Assembly (NCBI GenBank): GCA_035478775.1
Contig: DATIJG010000021.1
Span: 1 to 34,819 of the forward strand
Length of the DNA stretch: 34,819 nt
Origin: CAMLQK01 sp035478775
GTDB taxonomy: Bacteria > Patescibacteriota > Saccharimonadia > Saccharimonadales > UBA4665
Direction of reading: 5' to 3'
Shown: one piece after another, positions 14,056 to 21,195 of the stretch
Position numbering within the stretch: position 1 is the stretch's first letter
Layout: each line of letters opens with the position of its first letter
Program-made: the position numbers and the translations under genes
Notes under the pieces: generated by a model
Seen by the model: only the letters and a program-made list of their open reading frames with translations
Told to the model about the DNA's origin: nothing
The model's database searches: none

Positions 14056-14562
14056 TTACCGATCTGTTATGGACGCTTTAGCATGCATAAGTTGGTGTTG
14101 GCGCTTATCTTCACGCACCGTTAAAAGCACGATAAATATGTCAAAAATTGTAAGCAGTACTATCCAGGTAGTAGGTTGTTGAATAATTTTATATACCTGG
14201 TACACAATAAATAAGAGCAGAAAAATTATCATGGCTTTGTATGCCCACAGCTGCTCTTTTAAAATTGCTGCTACTAAAAATATTTTAACAATGCCGTGCG
14301 TCAACAGATAGATTGCGGCAAATAAACCACCTGTCGATGCAAATTGATTGGCGCTATGCAAAAAATGGCGAACCCAAAATTCATTTGTATTTTGATGCAG
14401 CTCGGTGAGTGTTATCCAGCGGGCAAAATGCGTAATTTGTTGCGGATGAATAAAAAATAGTAACAAGCCCGATATGGTTTCGAGCAGTCCATCAAAAGCT
14501 TTCAACAAAATTGAGACCTCAAAAACCTTGTCGAGAGTGTTGGTAGCTTTAAATATTGGCAT
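14056..14562 (-). CDS. DUF2127 family membrane protein
   Basis: This 168-residue protein resembles the DUF2127 family: a basic, amphipathic start (DKVFEVSILLKAFDGLLE), then four hydrophobic helices (for example GLLLFFI, GGLFAAIYLLTHGIVKIFL, IIFLLLFIVYQVYKII and TIFDIFIVLLTV) and a short basic tail. The function of the family is unknown. The length is typical. It is divergent from the UDG-like gene, sharing a 62-base promoter region. TGC-TATAGT ends six bases before its ATG. Confidence 0.85.
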   Translation of the reverse strand: MPIFKATNTLDKVFEVSILLKAFDGLLETISGLLLFFIHPQQITHFARWITLTELHQNTNEFWVRHFLHSANQFASTGGLFAAIYLLTHGIVKIFLVAAILKEQLWAYKAMIIFLLLFIVYQVYKIIQQPTTWIVLLTIFDIFIVLLTVREDKRQHQLMHAKASITDR

Positions 14563-14568
14563 GTATCT

Positions 14569-14577
14569 ACTATAGCA
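14569..14577 (-). promoter_or_regulatory. extended -10 promoter of the DUF2127 gene, leaderless geometry
   Basis: TGC-TATAGT, six bases (AGATAC), then ATG on the minus strand. Confidence 0.6.
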
Positions 14578-14612
14578 CGCTAAACACTATCACCATTTGC
14601 CTTAAAAGCAGC

Positions 14613-14618
14613 TATTAT
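14613..14618 (+). promoter_or_regulatory. -10 element of the UDG-like gene, leaderless geometry
   Basis: TATTAT, six bases (AAAAAC), then ATG at 14625. There is no TG extension here. Confidence 0.5.
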
Positions 14619-14624
14619 AAAAAC

Positions 14625-15164
14625 ATGGACGCATACAATGAACTTCGCAAGCATTTTAAACCAACGATAATTAAAGTACTGTTTATCGCAGAAAGCCCGC
14701 CCCCCGCCGCAAACATACAAAGTAGCCGGCAATTTTATCGGGCAGAAAAAGCGAGGCACGACGACAGATTGTTTACGAATACTATAAAAGCTTTGTACCC
14801 GGAAGCTCGAAACAATACAGAGTCAGAACTTGAAGCTAGCAAGCTTAACTGGCTGAAACGCTTTAAAAACGACGGATTTTACATGATAGAAGCGCTTAAA
14901 GAAACGCAACCGCATGAAGCCACCAAACAGCAACGGCAGCAAAAAATTAGAGAAGCACTGCCCAGTTTACTTACAGATGTTAGAAGTTTAGCCTCGTCGC
15001 ACACAAAAATAATACTCATTAAATCTAACGTATTCATTGTGGCTGCTGAGCCGCTAAGACACGCTGGTTTCAATGTACTCAACCAGGCGCTCGTAGATTA
15101 TCCTGGTCAATATAATCAGCGGGCGTACCGCGAGAAAGTTAGTAAACTATTAAATATTAGCTAA
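14625..15164 (+). CDS. uracil-DNA-glycosylase-superfamily-like protein
   Basis: This 179-residue soluble protein has the strand-loop VLFIAESPPP near residues 17-26, as in small UDG-fold proteins, and a later conserved strand KIILIKSNVF with a downstream PL region. Many annotated homologues of this pattern are only called UDG-like, and the catalytic residues of true uracil glycosylases are not obvious, so the activity is uncertain. I place the start at the ATG at 14625, because the residues encoded upstream are unrelated and a -10 lies six bases before it. It converges on cyoE with a 4-base overlap. Confidence 0.55.
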   Translation: MDAYNELRKHFKPTIIKVLFIAESPPPAANIQSSRQFYRAEKARHDDRLFTNTIKALYPEARNNTESELEASKLNWLKRFKNDGFYMIEALKETQPHEATKQQRQQKIREALPSLLTDVRSLASSHTKIILIKSNVFIVAAEPLRHAGFNVLNQALVDYPGQYNQRAYREKVSKLLNIS

Positions 15165-16030
15165 GGTAGCCAAGCATTTAATGAAATTAAAATTGAAAAC
15201 GCCATAAGCGCATTGAGCGAAAAGTGGAACATTTTGCGTGCCCATTCGTCGTTATCATGAGCATACAAGCCTTTTACGCCCAGCCAAATCCAATATGTAC
15301 CAATAAGCGCCATCGCAATAAAGTATACGAGGCCCGCACCAGCGTATGCCAACAAAAGTGAGAAAACCACAAACGCTATAGTGTATGCTAAAATTTGTTT
15401 TTTTGTATACCCAATACTCTTTACTACTGTAATTACCGGCACACCAGCGGCTTTGTATTCTTTTTGGCGGTAAATAGCGATTGAGTAGAATTCCGGCATT
15501 TGCCACACAAACAACACTGCAAATACTAGGAACGCACCTATGTCAAAAGTATGGGCAGCCGCGCAATACCCCACTAAGATTGGCACTGCGCCAGATATGC
15601 TGCCAACCAGCGTACCATGCATAGATTTACGCTTTGACCACATACCATACAAAAACACATAATCAAAAAATCCAAGTAGCGCAAGTATAACAACAAGCCA
15701 GCTGGTGTGCATAGCTAGAATAAGCAGGCCAATAATGCCGAGTACAATCCCAAATATAGCCGCCCTTTTAGCTGGAACTAGCCCTGAAACGATGGCGCGT
15801 TTTTTTGTACGCATCATAATTTTATCTATATCCTGGTCGAAGTAGTTGTTAATAACGCAGGCTGAGGCGATAACTAGTGTGGTACCGCTGATGGCCGAAA
15901 TAAATAAAATCCAGTCAATGTGCCCTTTTGCGGCAAATAAAAATCCGGCGACCGCTGTAATCACATTGCCGTATAACACGCCAGGTTTTGTTAGAGAATA
16001 ATACGCTTTAACCTTTTCGGAAGTCGTCAT
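15161..16030 (-). CDS. cyoE: heme O synthase (protoheme IX farnesyltransferase)
   Basis: CyoE adds a farnesyl chain to heme B to make heme O for bo3-type (or, after CtaA, aa3-type) oxidases. The 289-residue protein is a polytopic UbiA-family prenyltransferase. The first Asp-rich motif NNYFDQDID (Asn61, Asp65, Asp69) is followed by the basic stretch RTKKRAIVSG. YGMWSKRKSMHGTLVGSISGAVPILVGY and the second loop (YRQKEYKAAGVPV) also match. It follows the MFS gene by about 45 bases on the same strand. No oxidase subunit genes are in the window. A TATAAA/TATTAT element lies seven to ten bases before the ATG. Confidence 0.95.
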   Translation of the reverse strand: MTTSEKVKAYYSLTKPGVLYGNVITAVAGFLFAAKGHIDWILFISAISGTTLVIASACVINNYFDQDIDKIMMRTKKRAIVSGLVPAKRAAIFGIVLGIIGLLILAMHTSWLVVILALLGFFDYVFLYGMWSKRKSMHGTLVGSISGAVPILVGYCAAAHTFDIGAFLVFAVLFVWQMPEFYSIAIYRQKEYKAAGVPVITVVKSIGYTKKQILAYTIAFVVFSLLLAYAGAGLVYFIAMALIGTYWIWLGVKGLYAHDNDEWARKMFHFSLNALMAFSILISLNAWLP

Positions 16031-16075
16031 GTTACTCTTTATAATACTCTAAACGCTTAAAAAATATAGAAGTAA

Positions 16076-17431
16076 TTATTGCTCGGTTTCGTGGTTGCGA
16101 ATGCCCAACCACGAAATAATACTGCCTAAGATAAACAATACAGCCACTACCTCAATTACCTTATGAAGACCTTGCACATTTAAATGTACCCCTGTAATAA
16201 CACCCACAAACGCAACCGCAATAAGACCAGCAATACGTGCCACCGCATTATTTACCGCTGAAGCGATACCGGAACGTGCACCGTCTATATCACCCAATAT
16301 TGCTGCGGTGAGGGGCGCGACAGTCATAGAAAGTCCAACTGCAAATAGTAAAATACCCGGGAATAGTTGCGTCCAGTAATTAATATCGCTAGAAACACCC
16401 AGCATAAGCGCGTACCCAAGCCCAGCAAACAAAGGCCCGGCCGTCATAAACAGACGTGGGCCGTATTTGCTGGCCAATTGCCCAAAACGCGACGATAAAA
16501 GAAACATGCAAAGCGTGACTGGCAACAAAGCCATTCCGGCACTAAGCGCTGAAAAATGCCCAACCTGTTGCAAAAAGATCACAATTATAAATGAAGCGAG
16601 CGATAATCCGCCGTAAATCATAAAGGTCGCTACGTTGCCCATGCTAAAATTACGCACCTTAAAAAGTGAAAGCGGCAGCATCGCGTTTTTTACTTTGCCT
16701 TCGTACACAATAAACGCTATAAGGCACACAGCACCTACAGCTAGTGGCAATGCTGTGCGCGTTGCCCAACCATAATGCGGCTGCTCGATAAGGCTAAATA
16801 CGATGCCGATAAGCCCGACACTACAAAGGATGGCGCCCCATATATCCAGCTTCACAGCCTTAGTAAGTTCAGGGCTTTCTATGGAACGGAGCAGCCACAA
16901 ACATATAGCTATCGGCAAAATATTAATCGCAAATACCCAACGCCATGAAGCAGTATCGACCAAAAAACCACCTAAAAGCGGGCCAATAATAAAAGCAATC
17001 CCTGTCCAGGCTGTCCATTGGCCAATTGCCTTGCCTTTTTCACTGCCTTTAAACGTTGACATTATGAGCGCTAACGAGCTTGGCACCAACAACGCGCCAG
17101 CTATACCTTGCAGCGCCCGCGAAACAATTAAAAAGATACTGCTTGGCGCCAGTGAACACATAATTGAAGCAGCACCGAACCCAATCAAGCCTATAGTTAA
17201 AATACGCTTGCGACCAAAAAGGTCAGACAATGAGCCTGCAAGCAAAATGAACGAACCGAGTGTAATAAGATAGGCATCGACCACCCATTCTTGGGTAACG
17301 AGACCACCGCCCAAGGTACGGCTAATTGCTGGCAAAGCAACGTTCACCACCGAGCCATCTAAAAAAGCTACAAATGATGCCAGGATACTGACGATTAAAA
17401 CAATGCGTTGAGTTTTAGCCATACTATTCAT
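16076..17431 (-). CDS. MFS drug/efflux transporter, DHA2 (14-TMS) type
   Basis: This 451-residue transporter contains MFS motif A (LSDLFGRKRILTIG near residues 68-81), a D-motif early on (FLDGSVVNVALPAI, typical of the DHA2/EmrB branch), and motif C (GIAFIIGPLLGGFL). It has about 14 hydrophobic helices. It is a proton-coupled exporter of hydrophobic compounds by family; the substrate is unknown. I chose the ATG at 17431 rather than the TTG two codons earlier, because TGC-TATATT ends exactly six bases before it. cyoE follows downstream. Confidence 0.9.
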   Translation of the reverse strand: MNSMAKTQRIVLIVSILASFVAFLDGSVVNVALPAISRTLGGGLVTQEWVVDAYLITLGSFILLAGSLSDLFGRKRILTIGLIGFGAASIMCSLAPSSIFLIVSRALQGIAGALLVPSSLALIMSTFKGSEKGKAIGQWTAWTGIAFIIGPLLGGFLVDTASWRWVFAINILPIAICLWLLRSIESPELTKAVKLDIWGAILCSVGLIGIVFSLIEQPHYGWATRTALPLAVGAVCLIAFIVYEGKVKNAMLPLSLFKVRNFSMGNVATFMIYGGLSLASFIIVIFLQQVGHFSALSAGMALLPVTLCMFLLSSRFGQLASKYGPRLFMTAGPLFAGLGYALMLGVSSDINYWTQLFPGILLFAVGLSMTVAPLTAAILGDIDGARSGIASAVNNAVARIAGLIAVAFVGVITGVHLNVQGLHKVIEVVAVLFILGSIISWLGIRNHETEQ

Positions 17432-17437
17432 ATACAA

Positions 17438-17446
17438 AATATAGCA
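17438..17446 (-). promoter_or_regulatory. extended -10 promoter of the MFS gene, leaderless geometry
   Basis: TGC-TATATT, six bases (TTGTAT), then ATG on the minus strand. It supports the shorter start. Confidence 0.6.
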
Positions 17447-17558
17447 GCTTTACGCGCATGATAGTACCTGTTTTATTGGCAATGGCATTTATAAGCTGAA
17501 TTGTTTCTGCCGGCATTGCGCAATTGGTACTTATGTTACGCTCCAAAAGTTCTGGCTT

Positions 17559-18110
17559 CTAGGCGCTCGGCAAGCGCATTGCATTGGCCACTAGGTCGGT
17601 AAACCTTTGCGGAACGTACACGACCGCCCCTTCACCGTTAGGCCCAGGAATCTCACAGCTATTGTACCCTTCGCGCTGCGGCAATAAGCGAGGAGGCATA
17701 AGGTACAGCTGCGCATCATCGCCTTCTTCATACGCAGGCACGGCTACGTCGTGTAAAATCAGCTCTTCATCGCCATCGTTATGATAGCAATACATATCGC
17801 CCGGCCTGATCGTAGCTATTACTCCGGGGTTCAGTGCGCTATGTTCAACCTCACCGACTGCATTTGCTTTTATCAATTTGCCCGTGCCGCGCACAACACT
17901 CACTTTAAAGGTAGCCTCTGCCTGCAGTTTAGTGACCAGCACTGGTTCTGTCATTGCTCCTGGAGGCAAGTTAAACACAACAGTATTTCCACTTTCTGGA
18001 GTAGATGAGCCGTCGGGTTCAACAATTTCCGCCAACCTGTACATCCAACCAAGATAATGAGAAGTGGGCGCTATATCAATTGCCCTTTGTTGCCCCAGCG
18101 GGCTATACAC
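17559..18110 (-). CDS. cupin-like protein
   Basis: This 183-residue, beta-rich protein has a single cupin-like core. The second cupin motif is visible as RPGDMYCYHNDGDEELILHD near residues 102-121, followed by VAVPAYEEGDD. The first motif is degenerate, with no HxH, so metal binding is unsure. Many cupins bind sugars or small acids; the ligand is unknown. The start is a GTG at 18110. The frame stays open about 16 codons upstream without an ATG, so the true start is uncertain. A gene fragment and an unknown alpha/beta gene lie upstream on the same strand. Confidence 0.6.
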   Translation of the reverse strand: MYSPLGQQRAIDIAPTSHYLGWMYRLAEIVEPDGSSTPESGNTVVFNLPPGAMTEPVLVTKLQAEATFKVSVVRGTGKLIKANAVGEVEHSALNPGVIATIRPGDMYCYHNDGDEELILHDVAVPAYEEGDDAQLYLMPPRLLPQREGYNSCEIPGPNGEGAVVYVPQRFTDLVANAMRLPSA

Positions 18111-18196
18111 TTCTGATACTGGGCGACTTTCTAAGCATACTACTGTAAAAACGATATTACTTCAACATAGTGGGCCGTTGCTTTGCAGGTTTAAAT

Positions 18197-18328
18197 CTAC
18201 GCCTCTGGTTCTGTGGAAATATTACCAGGCTCAGTTATGGTGATATTAAAGCCCGCTTCTTTACGCCCCAACGCAAAAGATAGGTCAGCATAGCCAACTT
18301 CTTGCCCTTTATGAATAATATATACTAT
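18197..18328 (-). pseudogene. 43-codon coding-like remnant without a normal start
   Basis: On the minus strand the frame encodes VYIIHKGQEVGYADLSFALG, then a short tail ending at TAG. The residue mix looks like a real protein end. The frame is bounded upstream by a TAA and begins with ATA; there is no ATG, GTG or TTG. It may be a decayed gene, a gene with a mutated start, or a rare-start small protein. The rest of the 296-base gap (18111-18406) shows nothing else. Confidence 0.3.
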
Positions 18329-18406
18329 TTAGTCAATGTCTTGGGGGTCGTTTAACTAGCAGCGTGAGAATACTTTATTAGCCAGGGGTCTAACTTTTGG
18401 TTCGCT

Positions 18407-19258
18407 TTACTCGATAAGCTGAAAACTGAATGACAAACCTGGATAGCCAGCTAAAGCGGGTTCGCCAGTTATAGTGCACAATAGGCCATACGGCGAGCTA
18501 GCATGCCGAGCGAGCTTTTTTCTGGTTATCTCATCTCTGGCCGGATCGGGGTCGCCAAGCCTAGCTTCTAGTCTTTCTTTGAGCGCCGGGTTGTTATGTG
18601 CGGCTACTATTGTGACACTGACAGGCTTGGCGCCCGCACCCCGTTCTGAGGCTCTGCGTGACAAGTCATGTAGCTGATTAACAGTAGCTGAGCCGGCTGC
18701 GCCTAAAACAACCTGTTCGTAAAATGGGTAGGCTACTAAAGCATCTGATTGAGATAACGCTGAATGAGCCTGAGCGCGTCCACTCAAATGGCCGCCTATT
18801 TCGGGCATGTCTTTGTTAAAAATATATGTTTCGTACGGAGTACCTTTATCGCTGCACAGGGCAGCACCAGGTGTTTTAGGGCGATACCATTCAGTTGTTT
18901 GGACGGCTATAGGTATGACGTTTGATTCGTCGACGAATCTGTCGGCAAGCATACCAAACACAGCGCCAACATCAGGGTATTGACGATTGTCATGGTCTCC
19001 ATCACTTATAAGCACGACTGTACGGCCGTCTGCCCTCAGGCTCACATAATCTTCCAGAAGGGACGCCATAGACTCCGCCACTTTTGGCTTAATCCCCGTT
19101 GCGCTTCCGGCACCATGTAGTGCAATTATTATAGCTCCTTGTTTGGCTAGGCTTTCCATACGGCTACGCCACGGTTGTAAATCTGTTTCGAGAAAGTTAG
19201 CGGGTGGAAGACCTGTTTCGTGGTTAACCGGAAATGCGTCGTGGTAAGGTTGCGTCAT
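18407..19258 (-). CDS. hypothetical alpha/beta protein
   Basis: This is a 283-residue soluble protein that I do not recognise. Strand-like segments alternate with helices: AIIIALHGAGSATG (an early Gly-rich loop), TVVLISDGDHD, NVIPIAVQ, DALVAYPF, QVVLGAAGSATVNQL and VSVTIVAAHNN. The pattern suggests a Rossmann-like or hydrolase-like fold with conserved Asp, His and Gly turns. No signal peptide or transmembrane helix is seen. TAAAAT lies six bases before the ATG, which fits a leaderless transcript. The remnant and the cupin follow on the same strand. Function cannot be assigned. Confidence 0.65.
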   Translation of the reverse strand: MTQPYHDAFPVNHETGLPPANFLETDLQPWRSRMESLAKQGAIIIALHGAGSATGIKPKVAESMASLLEDYVSLRADGRTVVLISDGDHDNRQYPDVGAVFGMLADRFVDESNVIPIAVQTTEWYRPKTPGAALCSDKGTPYETYIFNKDMPEIGGHLSGRAQAHSALSQSDALVAYPFYEQVVLGAAGSATVNQLHDLSRRASERGAGAKPVSVTIVAAHNNPALKERLEARLGDPDPARDEITRKKLARHASSPYGLLCTITGEPALAGYPGLSFSFQLIE

Positions 19259-19264
19259 TAAATA

Positions 19265-19270
19265 ATTTTA
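19265..19270 (-). promoter_or_regulatory. -10 element of the unknown alpha/beta gene, leaderless geometry
   Basis: TAAAAT, six bases (TATTTA), then ATG on the minus strand. The TG extension is missing. Confidence 0.4.
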
Positions 19271-19284
19271 CCGCAAATAATGAT

Positions 19285-19314
19285 AAAAGCCTCTTGATAA
19301 TTCAAAAGGCTTTT
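19285..19314 (-). terminator. tRNA-Asp terminator
   Basis: AAAAGCCT pairs with AGGCTTTT around an inner TTGA/TCAA stem. On the minus strand the hairpin ends in TTTT. It lies 15 bases after the tRNA. Confidence 0.7.
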
Positions 19315-19328
19315 AAATATAAGCAACT

Positions 19329-19405
19329 TGGCGGGCCCGACCGGATTTGAACCGGCGATCTCCTCCGTGACAGGGAGGCGTGTTAGGCCTCTACACCACG
19401 AGCCC
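19329..19405 (-). tRNA. tRNA-Asp (anticodon GTC)
   Basis: Acceptor GGGCTCG/CGGGCCC, D-arm GTGTAGAGGCCTAACAC, anticodon arm CCTCC-CTGTCAC-GGAGG, T-loop TTCAAAT. The discriminator G is the AspRS identity base, and CCA is encoded. Confidence 0.96.
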
Positions 19406-19476
19406 GTAATTCCTTTTAGAATTGCCTAAACAACAGAGGTAATAATACCAAAGTATTGCACGATGTGCAAGTGCTT

Positions 19477-20547
19477 CTATAGTGAAATAAACTTATGCGG
19501 CTTAGACTTAGCTTCAAGGGGCGCAGTAAAAGCATCAATATTCTTAAATTCAAAGCCAATATGACTGGCGTGCACTACCGTGCCATTGTTGTCTTTTACC
19601 CTTAAAATTTCAAGACTACTGCCAGCATTTACGATGCCAGAAGTTTGCCCGGCCTGCATCTTAAACAACTGCGCAACTACTGCCGGCGGAATTTCGCGCG
19701 TCGTCTGCGTGATGCCAATACCGTAGTCACCATTATTTGCGGCCGTACTTTTATCGTCGGAGTACTTTTCGGCCAGCTGGCCGAAATCGGTTCCGTTTTG
19801 TAATTGGGCGAGTACATCTTGCGCACGCTGGTTAGTTTGCGTATCAAGTTTTGTGACTACTTTCTGGTTAAGTATTTGCTGGGAAAGTTCGTGCCTAAAA
19901 TCATCAATCGACCAACCCCAGAATTCTTTGAGGACATCGGCGAATACTTTTTGGTTGTCGCCTAAACGGTTTTGGGCACGGATAGTAGCTATCTGGTCGT
20001 TCACTTCTTGGGTCGAAACACTTATTTTGTTTTGCTTGGCAAGCTGTTTGGCGTAAGCACCACCAATGACCGTATCGAGTGCTCGCTTGCTATAATCTGT
20101 CAACTGCTGCTTACCTGATTCACTACTAAAATCAACTTTCTGCTGGGTCTGATAATAATGGATATAATGACGAAGCTCAAACAAATAATTTTCGTACGAC
20201 ACATACGAGGACCCAGCTTTCGCGACCGGAAATGGAACAACTTGAGTCACGCGGTACATAAATGTCGATGTCGAGTGAAATTTGTATAACTCCAGCATAC
20301 AAAAACTAAAAAACGCTACAATTACGACAATTATTAGCGAAGCAGAGATCACCACCACTCTTTGTGCCGAATGTTTAAGCGGATAAATATATTTGCGGGC
20401 ACTCGACAGAACTGCTTCACGATGTTCGGCAACTGTTTCGTTGGTAATGCGCGGAATGCCACGAATGGCCTGCTCGAGCGTACTTTCGGGCGCACGCTTT
20501 TTGCGATGCGGCCGCTTCGCGAGCACGCGCTTAATTCTCTGCTTCAT
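19477..20547 (-). CDS. membrane-anchored parvulin-type peptidyl-prolyl isomerase (SurA/PrsA-like)
   Basis: This 356-residue protein has a long basic cytoplasmic N-terminus (about 64 residues, including HRKKRAPE), one transmembrane helix at about 65-86 (VVVISASLIIVVIVAFF), and an extracytoplasmic chaperone region with a SurA_N-like helical part. A parvulin domain covers about 235-330, with DFGQLAEKYSDDKSTAANNGDYGIG and FKMQAGQTSGIV. It probably folds exported proteins at the cell surface. Its ATG lies inside the 3' end of the PH-domain gene (17-base overlap), so the two are coupled. Confidence 0.88.
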   Translation of the reverse strand: MKQRIKRVLAKRPHRKKRAPESTLEQAIRGIPRITNETVAEHREAVLSSARKYIYPLKHSAQRVVVISASLIIVVIVAFFSFCMLELYKFHSTSTFMYRVTQVVPFPVAKAGSSYVSYENYLFELRHYIHYYQTQQKVDFSSESGKQQLTDYSKRALDTVIGGAYAKQLAKQNKISVSTQEVNDQIATIRAQNRLGDNQKVFADVLKEFWGWSIDDFRHELSQQILNQKVVTKLDTQTNQRAQDVLAQLQNGTDFGQLAEKYSDDKSTAANNGDYGIGITQTTREIPPAVVAQLFKMQAGQTSGIVNAGSSLEILRVKDNNGTVVHASHIGFEFKNIDAFTAPLEAKSKPHKFISL

Positions 20548-21073
20548 ATGCCTCTACTTTAGCATTGTTTAGCACACTTGACGATAGGTCGATCCCGTTC
20601 TGGCGCAAAACTTCGAGCAGCTTTTTTTGGATAACTGCCGGCTTATGTACTTCATGGATTATAAGGTCGCCGACCAATGTTTGCATAATAATTGTGCCGA
20701 ACCCAAGCAGCGTTTGTTGTAAACCAGCGATTTCGTAATTTACCATCTGAATTTGCTTGAGCGACATATCAACCACGCTACGATGAAACAAGCCTTTCTG
20801 CGTAATATGTATGAAGCGTAGGTCTGTAACGATATACACGCTAAAATGCCAGCCAATCCAAGCCGGTAAAAACACTAAGCTCCCTAGCCCGCAGCCAGCA
20901 AGCACCCCGAACAATAAAACTGAATACTCGGGCTTGAATAACACAGGTAAGACACCGAGTAAAATTGCGAGCATACCAAACACCAGCCCTTTGCGCATTA
21001 CAATCGGGTGTTTTCGGAATACAAATAAGACTTCTTCGTCATCGAATTGGTCTTCAAAATATTTATGCGACAT
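20531..21073 (-). CDS. PH-domain (bPH2/YdbT-like) membrane protein
   Basis: This 180-residue protein has two close transmembrane helices (about 27-70: LVFGMLAILLGVLPVLF, then LLFGVLAGCGLGSLVFLPAWIGW), followed by a bacterial PH-like domain: YIVTDLRFIHITQKGLF, SLKQIQMVNYEIAGLQQTLLGFGTI, QTLVGDLIIHEV. The family is of unknown function and is often next to envelope genes. TACAAT lies seven bases before the ATG on the minus strand, so its mRNA is nearly or fully leaderless. It is the first gene of a pair with the parvulin. Confidence 0.85.
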   Translation of the reverse strand: MSHKYFEDQFDDEEVLFVFRKHPIVMRKGLVFGMLAILLGVLPVLFKPEYSVLLFGVLAGCGLGSLVFLPAWIGWHFSVYIVTDLRFIHITQKGLFHRSVVDMSLKQIQMVNYEIAGLQQTLLGFGTIIMQTLVGDLIIHEVHKPAVIQKKLLEVLRQNGIDLSSSVLNNAKVEAYEAEN

Positions 21074-21144
21074 ACGCTTAATTGTACACTAAAATTATGC
21101 CTAAAATGTGCTTCGGCGCGTCCTATTAAGTACCTTTATGCGAG

Positions 21145-21165
21145 ATTGGCAAACATATTGCCAAT
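21145..21165. promoter_or_regulatory. 8-bp inverted repeat upstream of the ABC exporter
   Basis: ATTGGCAA and TTGCCAAT are separated by five bases. The centre lies about 41 bases before the predicted transcription start at 21196, a classic position for an activator or repressor dimer. Confidence 0.5.
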
Positions 21166-21180
21166 AGCTATGTTAAATGA

Positions 21181-21189
21181 TGGTACAAT
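21181..21189 (+). promoter_or_regulatory. extended -10 promoter of the ABC exporter, leaderless geometry
   Basis: TGG-TACAAT, six bases (GGACAA), then the ATG at 21196. Confidence 0.6.
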
Positions 21190-21195
21190 GGACAA

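Noticed and set aside
13792..14124. Plus-strand ORF of 110 codons
   Set aside because: It runs antisense through tRNA-Gly and tRNA-Thr, so it is a shadow of conserved RNA genes.
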